Assembly (NCBI GenBank): GCA_948435375.1
Contig: CAOJGQ010000003.1
Span: 1-62,107, forward strand
Origin: an uncultured Candidatus Saccharibacteria bacterium
GTDB taxonomy: Bacteria > Patescibacteriota > Saccharimonadia > Saccharimonadales > Saccharimonadaceae
Length of the DNA: 62,107 nt
Reading direction: 5' to 3'
Within the stretch, counting starts at the first letter, position 1, and every line of letters starts with the position of its first letter. The translations under genes were made by a program, and so were the position numbers. The notes beneath the pieces were generated by a model, which saw only the letters and a program-made list of their open reading frames with translations, was not told the DNA's origin and searched no databases. Positions 16,265 to 23,864 of the stretch are shown piece by piece.

Positions 16265-17367
16265 TATTTGTCCACTTCTTGCATAATTTTGACACGTTCA
16301 GCTTTACCAATCTTGGAAATGGCATTTTGGTAGAAGCCATAACCGCTGACAATTGTTCCGACCAAAACCACCATACGGGTAGTGATAACAACGGCCGTGG
16401 CGAGACCAGCATCGACACCAAGCGCGCTCATGAAGAGAATCATTGCGCCTTCGTATCCACCGACACCGCCGGGCGTCAGCATGACTGCGCCGATTACTGA
16501 CGCAACCGCTTCAGCAATCATAATCTGCGGAAGAATCTCAGGATGCCCCATACTAATTCCAACTAGCCAATAAGTTGCTACTTCAAGGAAGCTATAAATT
16601 ACACCCCAAATGATTGGATGGACGAGAATTTTTTTGTTTGCTTGAGCGGTCGCGAGGTCTTTATAGATATCGAGGAAATAAGTTTCGACCGTTTCGAGCT
16701 GAAGGACTTGGCGCTTATGGCCAAAGGTGAGCTTGCGCACACAAGTATTGGCGAATTTAGTAATCGTTTTAGCAAACCAAGCGATACGTTTTTTGCTACT
16801 CGCAATCAGGATGATAGCGACAACTCCCAAGATAACACCGACACAAACTAGGCTGGTAAGACCGATTACCCACCAAGCACCGTCGGAAATCCCGCCGACA
16901 ATCATTAATGCGATAATCGCAATAATGGTCTGGGCTTGGTTGGCCAAGATGGTAATCACATAGCGCAGGGCGTACATGAAACTAGTTTGACCAGCGGATG
17001 AGCCGAAAGCTTTGAGACGCCAGGTAATATACCCCAGCCCAGCAAAACCACCACTCGGGATGGCATGATTGACGAAGTTGAGCTCGAAGGAAATGCGCGC
17101 GAGTAGCCAGGAGGAGAAACTTTTAGTATTATCATCTTGCTTTTTGGCGGGGCGATTTTCGGTGGTGCGAGCTTTGGCTGCCATGTAGGAGAAAAACATT
17201 TGGCCCGCACAATAGTACATAAATAATTGTTCCGGAATCAAAAGTAGCACGAAGAAAAGATTAGTATTCGCGAGATAATTGACAGCTTCAAATATTTGAT
17301 CACGGGCAGCCCAAACCACGAAGACTACCAAAATAAGAGTAACGACCGTGAGATTTTTCCTGAACAT
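16264..17367 (-). CDS. Flippase-like membrane protein, LPG synthase TM-region/UPF0104 family
   Basis: About eight membrane segments with the family signature regions GGFAGLGYITWRLK and TPGGVGGYEGAM. Relatives are the membrane half of MprF and AglD/YbhN proteins, thought to move or accept lipid-linked groups; no synthase domain is attached. I prefer ATG 17367, which has AAAGGA six bases upstream. An ATG at 17382 lies only 5 nt after TATAAT, probably too close to the transcription start. It is followed by xseA with a TAGTG overlap. Confidence 0.85.
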   Translation of the reverse strand: MFRKNLTVVTLILVVFVVWAARDQIFEAVNYLANTNLFFVLLLIPEQLFMYYCAGQMFFSYMAAKARTTENRPAKKQDDNTKSFSSWLLARISFELNFVNHAIPSGGFAGLGYITWRLKAFGSSAGQTSFMYALRYVITILANQAQTIIAIIALMIVGGISDGAWWVIGLTSLVCVGVILGVVAIILIASSKKRIAWFAKTITKFANTCVRKLTFGHKRQVLQLETVETYFLDIYKDLATAQANKKILVHPIIWGVIYSFLEVATYWLVGISMGHPEILPQIMIAEAVASVIGAVMLTPGGVGGYEGAMILFMSALGVDAGLATAVVITTRMVVLVGTIVSGYGFYQNAISKIGKAERVKIMQEVDK

Positions 17368-17473
17368 CAAATTTCCTTTCATCGTATATTATAGCACGTT
17401 TTTGGCGGGCAAAATGACTAAGTTGTCATATTGACTACTTAGGCACGCGGCAAGATTATGATATAATTATACT

Positions 17474-18697
17474 ATGAAAAAATATGTTGCGGTCTTGGGG
17501 CGTCAGCCGTTCATTTCGATGGCAGAGTTGGAGAGTTTGTTTGAAAATGTGCGCTTTTTGACGCCAGAACTGGCAGAATTTGAGGTGGGCGAGCATTCGC
17601 GCGAGCATATGCCGGGTCGGGGGATGCTGCTCATGCGCGACGGTGAGTCGCCGGATATTCGGCGACTCGGAGGGGCTCTGAAGCTGGCGGAGGAGATTTC
17701 GCAGCCGCTGACGGAGTTTTTGAAAACTTTACCGACGGACCACAAAATCGTGCTTGGAGTGTCAGATTTTTCGCGCGGAGCGTCCCCTTTTCGGGCACAG
17801 GGCGAGGCACTTAAGCTGAAACGGCTTTTGGTAAAAAACGGTTATAGTGTGCGTGTGGTGCCGAATAAATCCACGGTTTTGTCGAGCGCGACTAGCTTTC
17901 ATAATCAACTTTTTCGGCCAAATCGCGTGGAAATTCTGAAAAATGGCAAGAAGTTTTATCGGGTGATTGGGGTACAAAATATTGATGATTATACCATGCG
18001 CGACCGGGCGCGACCGGCCCGTGATGCAAAGGTTGGAATGCTACCGCCGAAACTGGCACAAATTTTGATCAACCTTTGCGGGCCATTACCCGCCGAGACG
18101 CGCCTGCTCGACCCGTTCTGTGGCACGGGCGTAGTGTTACAGGAGGCAGCTCTAATGGGGTATCAGCCCTATGGCACCGATCTCGATGCGCGGATGGTCG
18201 AATATTCACGGAAGAATTTGGAGTGGCTGGTCGCCAATCGAGAAGGCTCGGATAGCCTTTCTCGGCCATCAGTGAGTAATCCAAGTTTTCGCGCGCGTAT
18301 TAGTCTAAAGCAGATCGAGGTAGAGCAGGGTGATGCGACGAGCTTTCAGTGGCAGTCGCCGATTCAGGCCGTCGCCTCCGAGTTGTTCCTTGGTCAGCCG
18401 ATGTCGCAGGCTCCGGCCGAGATCAAACTGAAGCAGGAAAAGCAGTTTTGTAAAGCGGTGGTGCTGGGTTTCCTGCGCAATTTGAGCGTCCAGATCGAGG
18501 CCGGCACGCCGGCGGCTCTAGCTATGCCGGCGTGGCTCCGACCCGACGGTCATTATGATCGGCTGAATATTCTTGACGAAATAGAAAATCTGGGCTATAA
18601 TGTAAAGAGATTTAGAAACCTGGGACAAGGTGACCTATTGTATCATCGCGATGGGCAAGTTGTAGCCAGAGAAATAATAGTTTTAAGGAAGAAATAG
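17474..18697 (+). CDS. TRM11/Trm-G10-like RNA methyltransferase
   Basis: Rossmann-fold SAM methyltransferase with an N-terminal region of about 150 aa in the place of the THUMP domain. Seen: RDRARP (177-182) followed by PPKLAQ, typical of the Trm11/Trm-G10 group, SAM motif I DPFCGTG (213-219), and GTDLD (234-238). The expected catalytic D/N-PPY is replaced by SELFLGQP (302-309). tRNA guanine N2-methylation is the family role; the target here is an inference. TATAAT ends 6 nt before the ATG. rpmA follows after 1 nt. Confidence 0.8.
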   Translation: MKKYVAVLGRQPFISMAELESLFENVRFLTPELAEFEVGEHSREHMPGRGMLLMRDGESPDIRRLGGALKLAEEISQPLTEFLKTLPTDHKIVLGVSDFSRGASPFRAQGEALKLKRLLVKNGYSVRVVPNKSTVLSSATSFHNQLFRPNRVEILKNGKKFYRVIGVQNIDDYTMRDRARPARDAKVGMLPPKLAQILINLCGPLPAETRLLDPFCGTGVVLQEAALMGYQPYGTDLDARMVEYSRKNLEWLVANREGSDSLSRPSVSNPSFRARISLKQIEVEQGDATSFQWQSPIQAVASELFLGQPMSQAPAEIKLKQEKQFCKAVVLGFLRNLSVQIEAGTPAALAMPAWLRPDGHYDRLNILDEIENLGYNVKRFRNLGQGDLLYHRDGQVVAREIIVLRKK

Positions 18698-18698
18698 C

Positions 18699-18971
18699 AT
18701 GTCGCACGTCAAAGCAGGCGGTACCGCCAAAAATATCCACAATAATGCAGGCCAAAGGCTCGGCGTCAAGCGCTTTGGTGGTCAAAAAGTTCGCAATGGC
18801 GAAGTTTTGGTGCGCCAAACAGGCGCTACGAAGATTGCTGGCCCAGGGACTTATATGAGCCGCAATTTTACGATTCACGCCGCAAAAGATGGAGTAGTGA
18901 CCTTCGTGAAGACGAAAAAGACCCACTTTTCTGGTCGCAGTGTGCCACGAGTGCGAGTGGAAGTGCGCTAA
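18699..18971 (+). CDS. rpmA: 50S ribosomal protein L27
   Basis: Ribosomal protein whose N-terminus reaches the peptidyl-transferase centre. The core QRLGVKRFGGQKV and GEVLVRQTG is diagnostic; 90 aa is normal. The N-terminus (MSHVKAGG) begins at the second residue with no Firmicute-type cleavable extension. No Shine-Dalgarno is seen; the ATG is one base after the stop of the methyltransferase, so re-initiation is likely. rplU is not next to it, unlike in most bacteria. Confidence 0.95.
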   Translation: MSHVKAGGTAKNIHNNAGQRLGVKRFGGQKVRNGEVLVRQTGATKIAGPGTYMSRNFTIHAAKDGVVTFVKTKKTHFSGRSVPRVRVEVR

Positions 18972-18988
18972 GAGGGTCTGATGGCTGG

Positions 18989-19022
18989 CGTCTGGCAGCG
19001 TATGAGGATACGCTAGCCAGAT
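18989..19022 (+). other. Hairpin downstream of rpmA
   Basis: CTGGCAGCGTAT and ATACGCTAGCCAG form a stem of about 11 bp with a small internal loop, ahead of the true terminator. It could stabilise the 3' end. Confidence 0.5.
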
Positions 19023-19045
19023 AAGAGTATAAGTTCATAAAAGCA

Positions 19046-19090
19046 TAGCTCGACGAGAAGGTTTCTGGTCGAGCTATTTTATTTTGGCCT
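19046..19090 (+). terminator. rpmA terminator
   Basis: TAGCTCGAC and GTCGAGCTA form a 9-bp stem, followed by TTTTATTTT. Confidence 0.85.
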
Positions 19091-19126
19091 AATAATGAAA
19101 GAGGCCCAGCTTCGAAAAGCTAGGCC
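19090..19126 (-). terminator. Terminator of the large RNA
   Basis: GGCCTAGCTT-TTCG-AAGCTGGGCC hairpin, then CTCTTTCATTATT on the minus strand. Confidence 0.7.
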
Positions 19127-19673
19127 ATACTGGGTAGTCCTGCGCAGGACTCGATGGGTTAAAATTTCCGTTGCACCATTTAGTGCGCTGCGCCCCATCT
19201 GGCGCGTTCAAATCCGCCGCGGGGCCGAGCCCTATAGACACTTAGGTCACGCCGACACGGATCAAATGAGGCAGAAGCCTCAGGGATTAACCTCAAGGGT
19301 CGAATCCTGGTGGGGTTTGACCCCGAATGTGCGTATCTTTGCAGCACGTCTGACAGTAACGCCTTACGACACCAGCTGCGCCCGCACGGTGGACATCGCC
19401 ACCTTGGCGCGATCCATACCGCCAACCCGTTACGTCGGTTGAACCACGTTTGTCATCAAGTTTTCTGCCGACTAGACTTTCGGTAGCAAAACTTCGCATT
19501 AACGCCCCCGTTTTTTGAACGTGTTACCACAGTTCATGCGTTTTCTGCTACTAGAGTGGACCGATTGTCCGTGGACTCTAGCTTGATGACGTGCCTCAGG
19601 CACAAATCTGCGACCATGATCACGCGGACCTTCTCCGCTAAGCAGATGATACCTACTCGATCATGCTGAGGAC
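19090..19673 (-). ncRNA. Large structured RNA of about 580 nt, family not identified
   Basis: A consensus promoter (19680-19708) and a hairpin plus U-rich tail (19090-19126) frame a transcript with no convincing ORF. It is packed with stems, read on the minus strand: CATGATC/GATCATG enclosing GCGGA/TCCGC near the 5' end; GTGCC-TGA-GGCAC; CTAGAGT/ACTCTAG enclosing GGAC/GTCC; GTAGC, AAAAC, GCAT pairing with ATGC, GTTTT, GCTAC around a GTAA tetraloop hairpin; ATCGC/GCGAT; GGGGTCAAACCCC; TGAGG/CCTCA; and AGTCCTGCGCAGGACT. Size and complexity recall ornate RNAs such as OLE, ROOL or GOLLD, but I cannot match it to any of them. RNase P, tmRNA and SRP RNA signatures are not found. Its GC content is clearly higher than that of the flanking spacers. 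Confidence 0.75.
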
Positions 19674-19679
19674 ACTACC

Positions 19680-19708
19680 ATTGTAGCACATGGAACTGAA
19701 ATTGTCAA
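19680..19708 (-). promoter_or_regulatory. Promoter of the large RNA
   Basis: TTGACA, 17 bp, TACAAT: one of the closest matches to the sigma-70-type consensus in the window. Confidence 0.9.
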
Positions 19709-19796
19709 TAGTTTTTTCATATTTTGCTAGAAAATGTGGACTTTTAGGTAAATTATGGTTTTTAGTTAGCAAAAATCCCTAAATAGCATAAAAGTA

Positions 19797-19825
19797 TTGA
19801 CTTCGTTCCTAATCTGTGATACAAT
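19797..19825 (+). promoter_or_regulatory. Promoter of the leader and orphan gene 20060-20647
   Basis: TTGACT, 17 bp, TACAAT. It diverges from the large-RNA promoter about 90 bp away. Confidence 0.88.
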
Positions 19826-19831
19826 GGTGGT

Positions 19832-20059
19832 GTGAGGTGAAAAAACCTCGTGCACGTTACCATCTTGCTAAACCTTCTCGACTAGAAGGTTGTCGTGGAT
19901 TTTGTTCATATCTAAGCCATGATTTTGACCCTTAATCAAGGGTTTTGTTTACGAATTAGTAAACAAATTTACAAGTAGCTTGTAAATTTTGGCGGATATG
20001 AGCAATGACACGACAACAAAATAGGAGACCCGGCAAGAGCCGGGGGAGGAGGTAGAATT
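19832..20059 (+). promoter_or_regulatory. Structured 5' leader, possible cis-regulatory RNA
   Basis: About 228 nt between promoter and start codon. Local hairpins GAGGT/ACCTC (19834-19849) and AACCTTCT/AGAAGGTT (about 19870-19890) are followed by a long-range stem: TTGTCGTG (19890-19897) with CACGACAA (20009-20016), then TCATATC (19906-19912) with GATATGA (19995-20001). This encloses three hairpins (about 19928-19943, 19947-19964, 19965-19989). A last hairpin CCCGGC/GCCGGG (20029-20044) sits against GGAGGAGG. No known riboswitch class was recognised. Confidence 0.6.
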
Positions 20060-20647
20060 ATGTTACAAGAAAATGTGAAGCTGGTAAACTTTGAGGCGCG
20101 AAAGGATATAGGCGCTCCCTGTGGGATTGAGGTTATGGTCGAGCATACAGAAACGACGACCTTGGAGGAAGATCTTACCGCGATAGCGACCGATGCCTAT
20201 ATTGATGACCGAGAAGGTCATCGCACGCCGAGAAAGGGCAAGATCAAGGAAGTCTTGTCTGGCGGCACGGAGTGGAAGTTGACCGGCTTCAGAATCTCAC
20301 CGTCATATAAGGGTGGGGAGCTTAAACTGCTATTTGAAAGTACTCGTCGGAAGGATGAGTTCGTGATTGAACTCTGGGCGGCCAATACTAAACTACAGCC
20401 CAGCTTCGCGCTGTGTATTGATTTGCCTATGCTCGTTGACCCGATACGGCGCAATATTGTGGCAGCCGAGGAATTCACGTTCCGGCCAGAGTGGCACGAA
20501 GGGCGTAACGTCCTGACGATGTATCGTGATGGTGATAGCGGAGTAAAATATTATCCGTACTATTGCAAGGGTGATACGTTCGACGAGTGCTACGTCGTCA
20601 AGGAGGTGTTACGGCCACTGAAAAATACAAGAAAGTATGAAATTTAG
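20060..20647 (+). CDS. Orphan 195-aa protein behind a long leader
   Basis: No family recognised. Soluble, mixed alpha/beta, no signal peptide. A beta-rich middle (about residues 70-130) includes FRISPSYKGGELKLLFEST. GGAGGAGG lies 8 nt before the ATG, giving a strong ribosome site. It is monocistronic, with its own promoter and terminator. Confidence 0.8.
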   Translation: MLQENVKLVNFEARKDIGAPCGIEVMVEHTETTTLEEDLTAIATDAYIDDREGHRTPRKGKIKEVLSGGTEWKLTGFRISPSYKGGELKLLFESTRRKDEFVIELWAANTKLQPSFALCIDLPMLVDPIRRNIVAAEEFTFRPEWHEGRNVLTMYRDGDSGVKYYPYYCKGDTFDECYVVKEVLRPLKNTRKYEI

Positions 20648-20694
20648 CGCGCGGGATGACTTTTGGCGTATGATGATTTTAGCAAGATGGAGGA

Positions 20695-20720
20695 GACTGC
20701 GGTTTAGCCGCGGTCTTTTT
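20695..20720 (+). terminator. Terminator of the orphan gene
   Basis: GACTGCGG-TTTAG-CCGCGGTC hairpin followed by TTTTT. Confidence 0.88.
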
Positions 20721-20783
20721 CATGGATTTTGAAAAATGGCTGATTCCCTGCCTTTCTGATTCCTCTTGTGGTATACTGGGAGT

Positions 20784-22694
20784 ATGAGCAAGATTCTGAT
20801 TATTGGGAATGTTTTGAAAGATGTTTATCTGAAACTGGATGAGCGGGGGAATCATTTTGAGCGTGATGATAAGGGAGTGAGTTGGCTAGAGCTGGGGTTT
20901 GACGGGGCGTCGCATCCGTTTTATCATCGCACGAGCGTGTATGGCGGAGCGGCTGTCTCGCTGTCGGTGCTGGGGAAAATGGGGATTGAGGCGAATATCC
21001 TCGGTTCGAGCGTGGAATATCAGAACGGCGAGCTGAATGGCGTGGGGGCGCCGGCGGATTATCGTTATATCTTCTGTCGGCGTAATGATATTGCTTATTT
21101 TGTGCCGAGTCAGCGCAAGGCGACGGATTGGACGATGCCGGGGGCGTCACAGGGTACGCCGGAATGGTTGTTTGTCGACCGGTCAACGACGGTTTCGCCG
21201 CGCCTGGTGGATGAAATTGCAAACTTTTTGAAATTTGCCCAGGGGACGAAGCTGGCGGTGCATCTTGAGAAGCGTCAATCGCCGGCGGGCCAGCGCTTGG
21301 CCGAGATGGCGGATGTGTTATTCCTGGAAGAGGAGCCGCTGCTGCGGGGGAAAGATGAAATTGTGGACAAAATTGAGCCGGACAAGCCGAACACGCAGCT
21401 GGTTTGTCATTTGACGCCAAGGAAGATTTATTTTGGTGATGCGGAGGAAAGTTGGAGTCTGGAACACGCTGATACGATGACGCACCTAACGATTTATAGC
21501 ACGATTGCGGCGACGGTGTTGGGGGTGATTGCGGTGGGCGGAACGCTGGCGGACGCGATTCTCTGGGGGAAATTGAATGCGGAGAACGCCAGCCTGCAGG
21601 AGTCGCTCGCGGCGGAGAAATTGCAGGAATTGGCGCAAAAAGAGTTCGACAAGCGGCACAACGTGCGGCTGGTAGCGCGATCATTGATGACGGGGCATAA
21701 GGGGATTCTGGCAATTGATGAACGAAATCAGACTTTGGCGAAACGCTTTCAGGAATTCGGGATTGAGACGAGCGACGAGAGGCGCAAAGAATATCGTGAA
21801 CTCCTGCTAACGACGCCGGGGTTGAAGGACGCGGTGAGCGGGGTGATTTTGTCGGAAACGACGACGCGCGAAAAAATGAAAAATGGCGTAAGTTTCACGG
21901 ACTATTTGGTGAATAAAGGGATTATTCCAGGGATTAAAGTTGACAAAGGTCTAGCGAAGATGTCGAAGACTGGCGAAGAATACACTTTGGGGCTGGAAGG
22001 ATTGTCAGAAAAGTTACAACATTATTTTACGAAAGGGTTTCGATTTGCGAAATGGCGAGCGGTTTTTCGGATTAGTAAGGATCGACCGAGCTTTTTTGCC
22101 ATACAGCGGAATGCGGAAGATTTGGCAACTTTTGCAAAAGAATGTCAGCTGGCGGGGATGACGCCAATGATTGAGCCAGAAGTTTTGACCGAGGGCGATT
22201 TTTCGATTGAGCAGGATATGGATACAACAGTACGGGTGCTCACAGCGGTGTTTGAAAAATTGGATGAGCGAAGAGTTGACCTGGCGGGTTGTATCCTGAA
22301 ATGCAACATGATTACTGCGGGGCAAGGCGCCGAACGACAGGCGCTAGCGAATGAGGTCGGCATGGCAACGGCGGCAATCTTGCGGCACGCGATGCCGCGA
22401 TACGTGGCTGGAGTGTGTCTACTCGGCGGGGGGCAGGAGCCGAAAACGGCGACTAAGAATTTGACCGCGATTGAACAAAATTCGCCGTTCCCTTGGCCGG
22501 TGAGCTTCGCGTTTGGGCGAGCGCTGCAGGAACCGGTGCTACAAATCTGGAAAGGTGAAGCAAAAAATGCTGGCAATGCACAGGCAGCGCTCGCCCGACA
22601 TTTAGCGGCAAACGTGGATGCTTTGCACTACGGCAAAGTGGAGCCGCGACGCGCCAACCAAAGTGATGGGCGGATTGGGGTGTTGGAGCTCTAA
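20784..22694 (+). CDS. Degenerate PfkB-type sugar kinase fused to class I fructose-bisphosphate aldolase
   Basis: 636 aa in one frame. Residues 1 to about 285 have the PfkB/ribokinase fold order, including the substrate-site GG (YGGAAVSLSVLG, 53-64) and a helix-rich end, but the catalytic DTxGAGD motif reads DTMTHLT (230-236), so the general base is lost. Residues about 292-630 align well with animal-type class I aldolase: Asp312 (LAIDER), Lys385 and Lys388 (KVDKG), Lys423 (AKWR), Glu464/Glu466 (EPE), Schiff-base Lys506 (ILKCNM) and GRALQ. The aldolase should be active; the kinase half is probably regulatory or structural. TATACT ends 6 nt before ATG 20784 (leaderless). It converges on pgk. 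Confidence 0.85.
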   Translation: MSKILIIGNVLKDVYLKLDERGNHFERDDKGVSWLELGFDGASHPFYHRTSVYGGAAVSLSVLGKMGIEANILGSSVEYQNGELNGVGAPADYRYIFCRRNDIAYFVPSQRKATDWTMPGASQGTPEWLFVDRSTTVSPRLVDEIANFLKFAQGTKLAVHLEKRQSPAGQRLAEMADVLFLEEEPLLRGKDEIVDKIEPDKPNTQLVCHLTPRKIYFGDAEESWSLEHADTMTHLTIYSTIAATVLGVIAVGGTLADAILWGKLNAENASLQESLAAEKLQELAQKEFDKRHNVRLVARSLMTGHKGILAIDERNQTLAKRFQEFGIETSDERRKEYRELLLTTPGLKDAVSGVILSETTTREKMKNGVSFTDYLVNKGIIPGIKVDKGLAKMSKTGEEYTLGLEGLSEKLQHYFTKGFRFAKWRAVFRISKDRPSFFAIQRNAEDLATFAKECQLAGMTPMIEPEVLTEGDFSIEQDMDTTVRVLTAVFEKLDERRVDLAGCILKCNMITAGQGAERQALANEVGMATAAILRHAMPRYVAGVCLLGGGQEPKTATKNLTAIEQNSPFPWPVSFAFGRALQEPVLQIWKGEAKNAGNAQAALARHLAANVDALHYGKVEPRRANQSDGRIGVLEL

Positions 22695-22712
22695 AGAAGA
22701 GGCGGCCATTAT

Positions 22713-23801
22713 CTACTTGTCTTCTAGTGCTTCAAGGCCGGGGAGTTTTTTGCCGACGAGTAGCTCGAGTGCGGCGCCACCACCAGTGGAAACAAGCGAA
22801 AACTGGAGGTTTTCGTCTTCGGCACAGAGATTTTCGACAAAACCGGTCGTATCACCGCCGCAAATGACAGAAGTGATAGTGCGATCCTCGCCCAAAACTT
22901 TGGCGAGAATGGTCGAAGAAGTTGCATAAGCTGGGTCTTCAACTTTGCCGAGAACACCATTCCAGAGCACGGTTTTCATATTGCTGAGCTTATTGATAAA
23001 TTCTGTGGTTGCCACGGGTCCAATATCAAGTTTTTCGCCTGCGCTATTCGTATCAAAATCATCAGCAACATAGATCTTAGGATTTTCACTAGCGTAACCA
23101 TCAGCGGCAATCTTCCCGCCGACTAAAATTTGGTCGGTAATGGGCAAAAATTCGTCAATTAGAGGTTGCTTGTCGGCGACTTTAGCACCACCAACCACTA
23201 CCGTAAAAGGCCGGGGCGGATCGTGTAGAACTTGTTCAAGGGTGGAAACTTCTTTTTCGACCAGGAGACCCGCCACGGCCGGCAAAAACTGCGTAATTGC
23301 CACGGTCGAAGCAACCGCACGATGGCTAACCCCAAAACCGTCCAGAACGAAAAGGTCGGCACCGGTAGAATCGGCTAACAGCCGAGCAAATTCGGTATCA
23401 TTCTCAGCCTCACGCGGGTCGAAACGGAGATTTTCAAGCAAAACTACACTGCCGCTCGGTAAATCTTCGAGGGCAGCCGAAGTCTCTGCGCCCAACTTAG
23501 CGTCGACGAAGTTCACCGAGATACCGGGTAGAAGTTCGGCTAAGCGCAAGGCTACCGGGCGCAAGGAGGATTTCTCTTCAATGCCGTCCGGTCGGCCAAG
23601 ATGAGAGATGAGGATAATTTTATCGGCTTCATGCTCCAGGAGATAATTGATGGTTGGCAGACTGGCGCGAATACGAAAATCGCTGGTGATTTCGACTGAT
23701 TGATCGACTAGTGAAAGGGTTAGCGGAACATTATAATCCGTGCGCACTAGAACTGTACGTCCGCGCACCTCGATATCACGAATGGTCTTTTTTTGGAACA
23801 T
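22713..23801 (-). CDS. pgk: Phosphoglycerate kinase
   Basis: Makes ATP from 1,3-bisphosphoglycerate. Motifs: RTDYNVPL near the N-terminus, SHLGRP (about 65-70), LLENLRFDPREAENDTEFA, VVGGAKV, and GGDTTGFV followed by STGGGAALELLVG at the C-terminus. At 362 aa it is about 30 shorter than usual, with loops trimmed. CAGGAGG precedes the ATG by 6 nt. It follows pyk on the same strand, with a hairpin between them. Confidence 0.96.
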   Translation of the reverse strand: MFQKKTIRDIEVRGRTVLVRTDYNVPLTLSLVDQSVEITSDFRIRASLPTINYLLEHEADKIILISHLGRPDGIEEKSSLRPVALRLAELLPGISVNFVDAKLGAETSAALEDLPSGSVVLLENLRFDPREAENDTEFARLLADSTGADLFVLDGFGVSHRAVASTVAITQFLPAVAGLLVEKEVSTLEQVLHDPPRPFTVVVGGAKVADKQPLIDEFLPITDQILVGGKIAADGYASENPKIYVADDFDTNSAGEKLDIGPVATTEFINKLSNMKTVLWNGVLGKVEDPAYATSSTILAKVLGEDRTITSVICGGDTTGFVENLCAEDENLQFSLVSTGGGAALELLVGKKLPGLEALEDK

Positions 23802-23818
23802 AAATTACCTCCTGGAGA

Positions 23819-23845
23819 AGTGTTGTAAAAATTACAACACTTCTG
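23819..23845 (-). terminator. Hairpin between pyk and pgk
   Basis: AAGTGTTGTAA/TTACAACACTT palindrome. The tail (CTCC) is poor in U, so it may be a weak terminator or an RNA-end stabiliser. It is close to the pgk Shine-Dalgarno. Confidence 0.5.
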
Positions 23846-23864
23846 ATATTTTGTCTTGTTGGGC

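Noticed and set aside
19290-19315. tRNA-like T-arm (GGTCGAATCC) within the large RNA region
   Set aside because: It lacks the TTC of a T-loop, and no acceptor or anticodon arm fits around it on either strand.
19090-19673. RNase P RNA, tmRNA, SRP RNA, or a group I or II intron
   Set aside because: GAAAGTC occurs once but mid-molecule, without a partner ACAGAA...GGCTTA; no tag reading frame ending in ALAA and no tRNA-like ends; no SRP GGAAGCAGCC-type loop; no group II domain V or recognisable group I P7 core.
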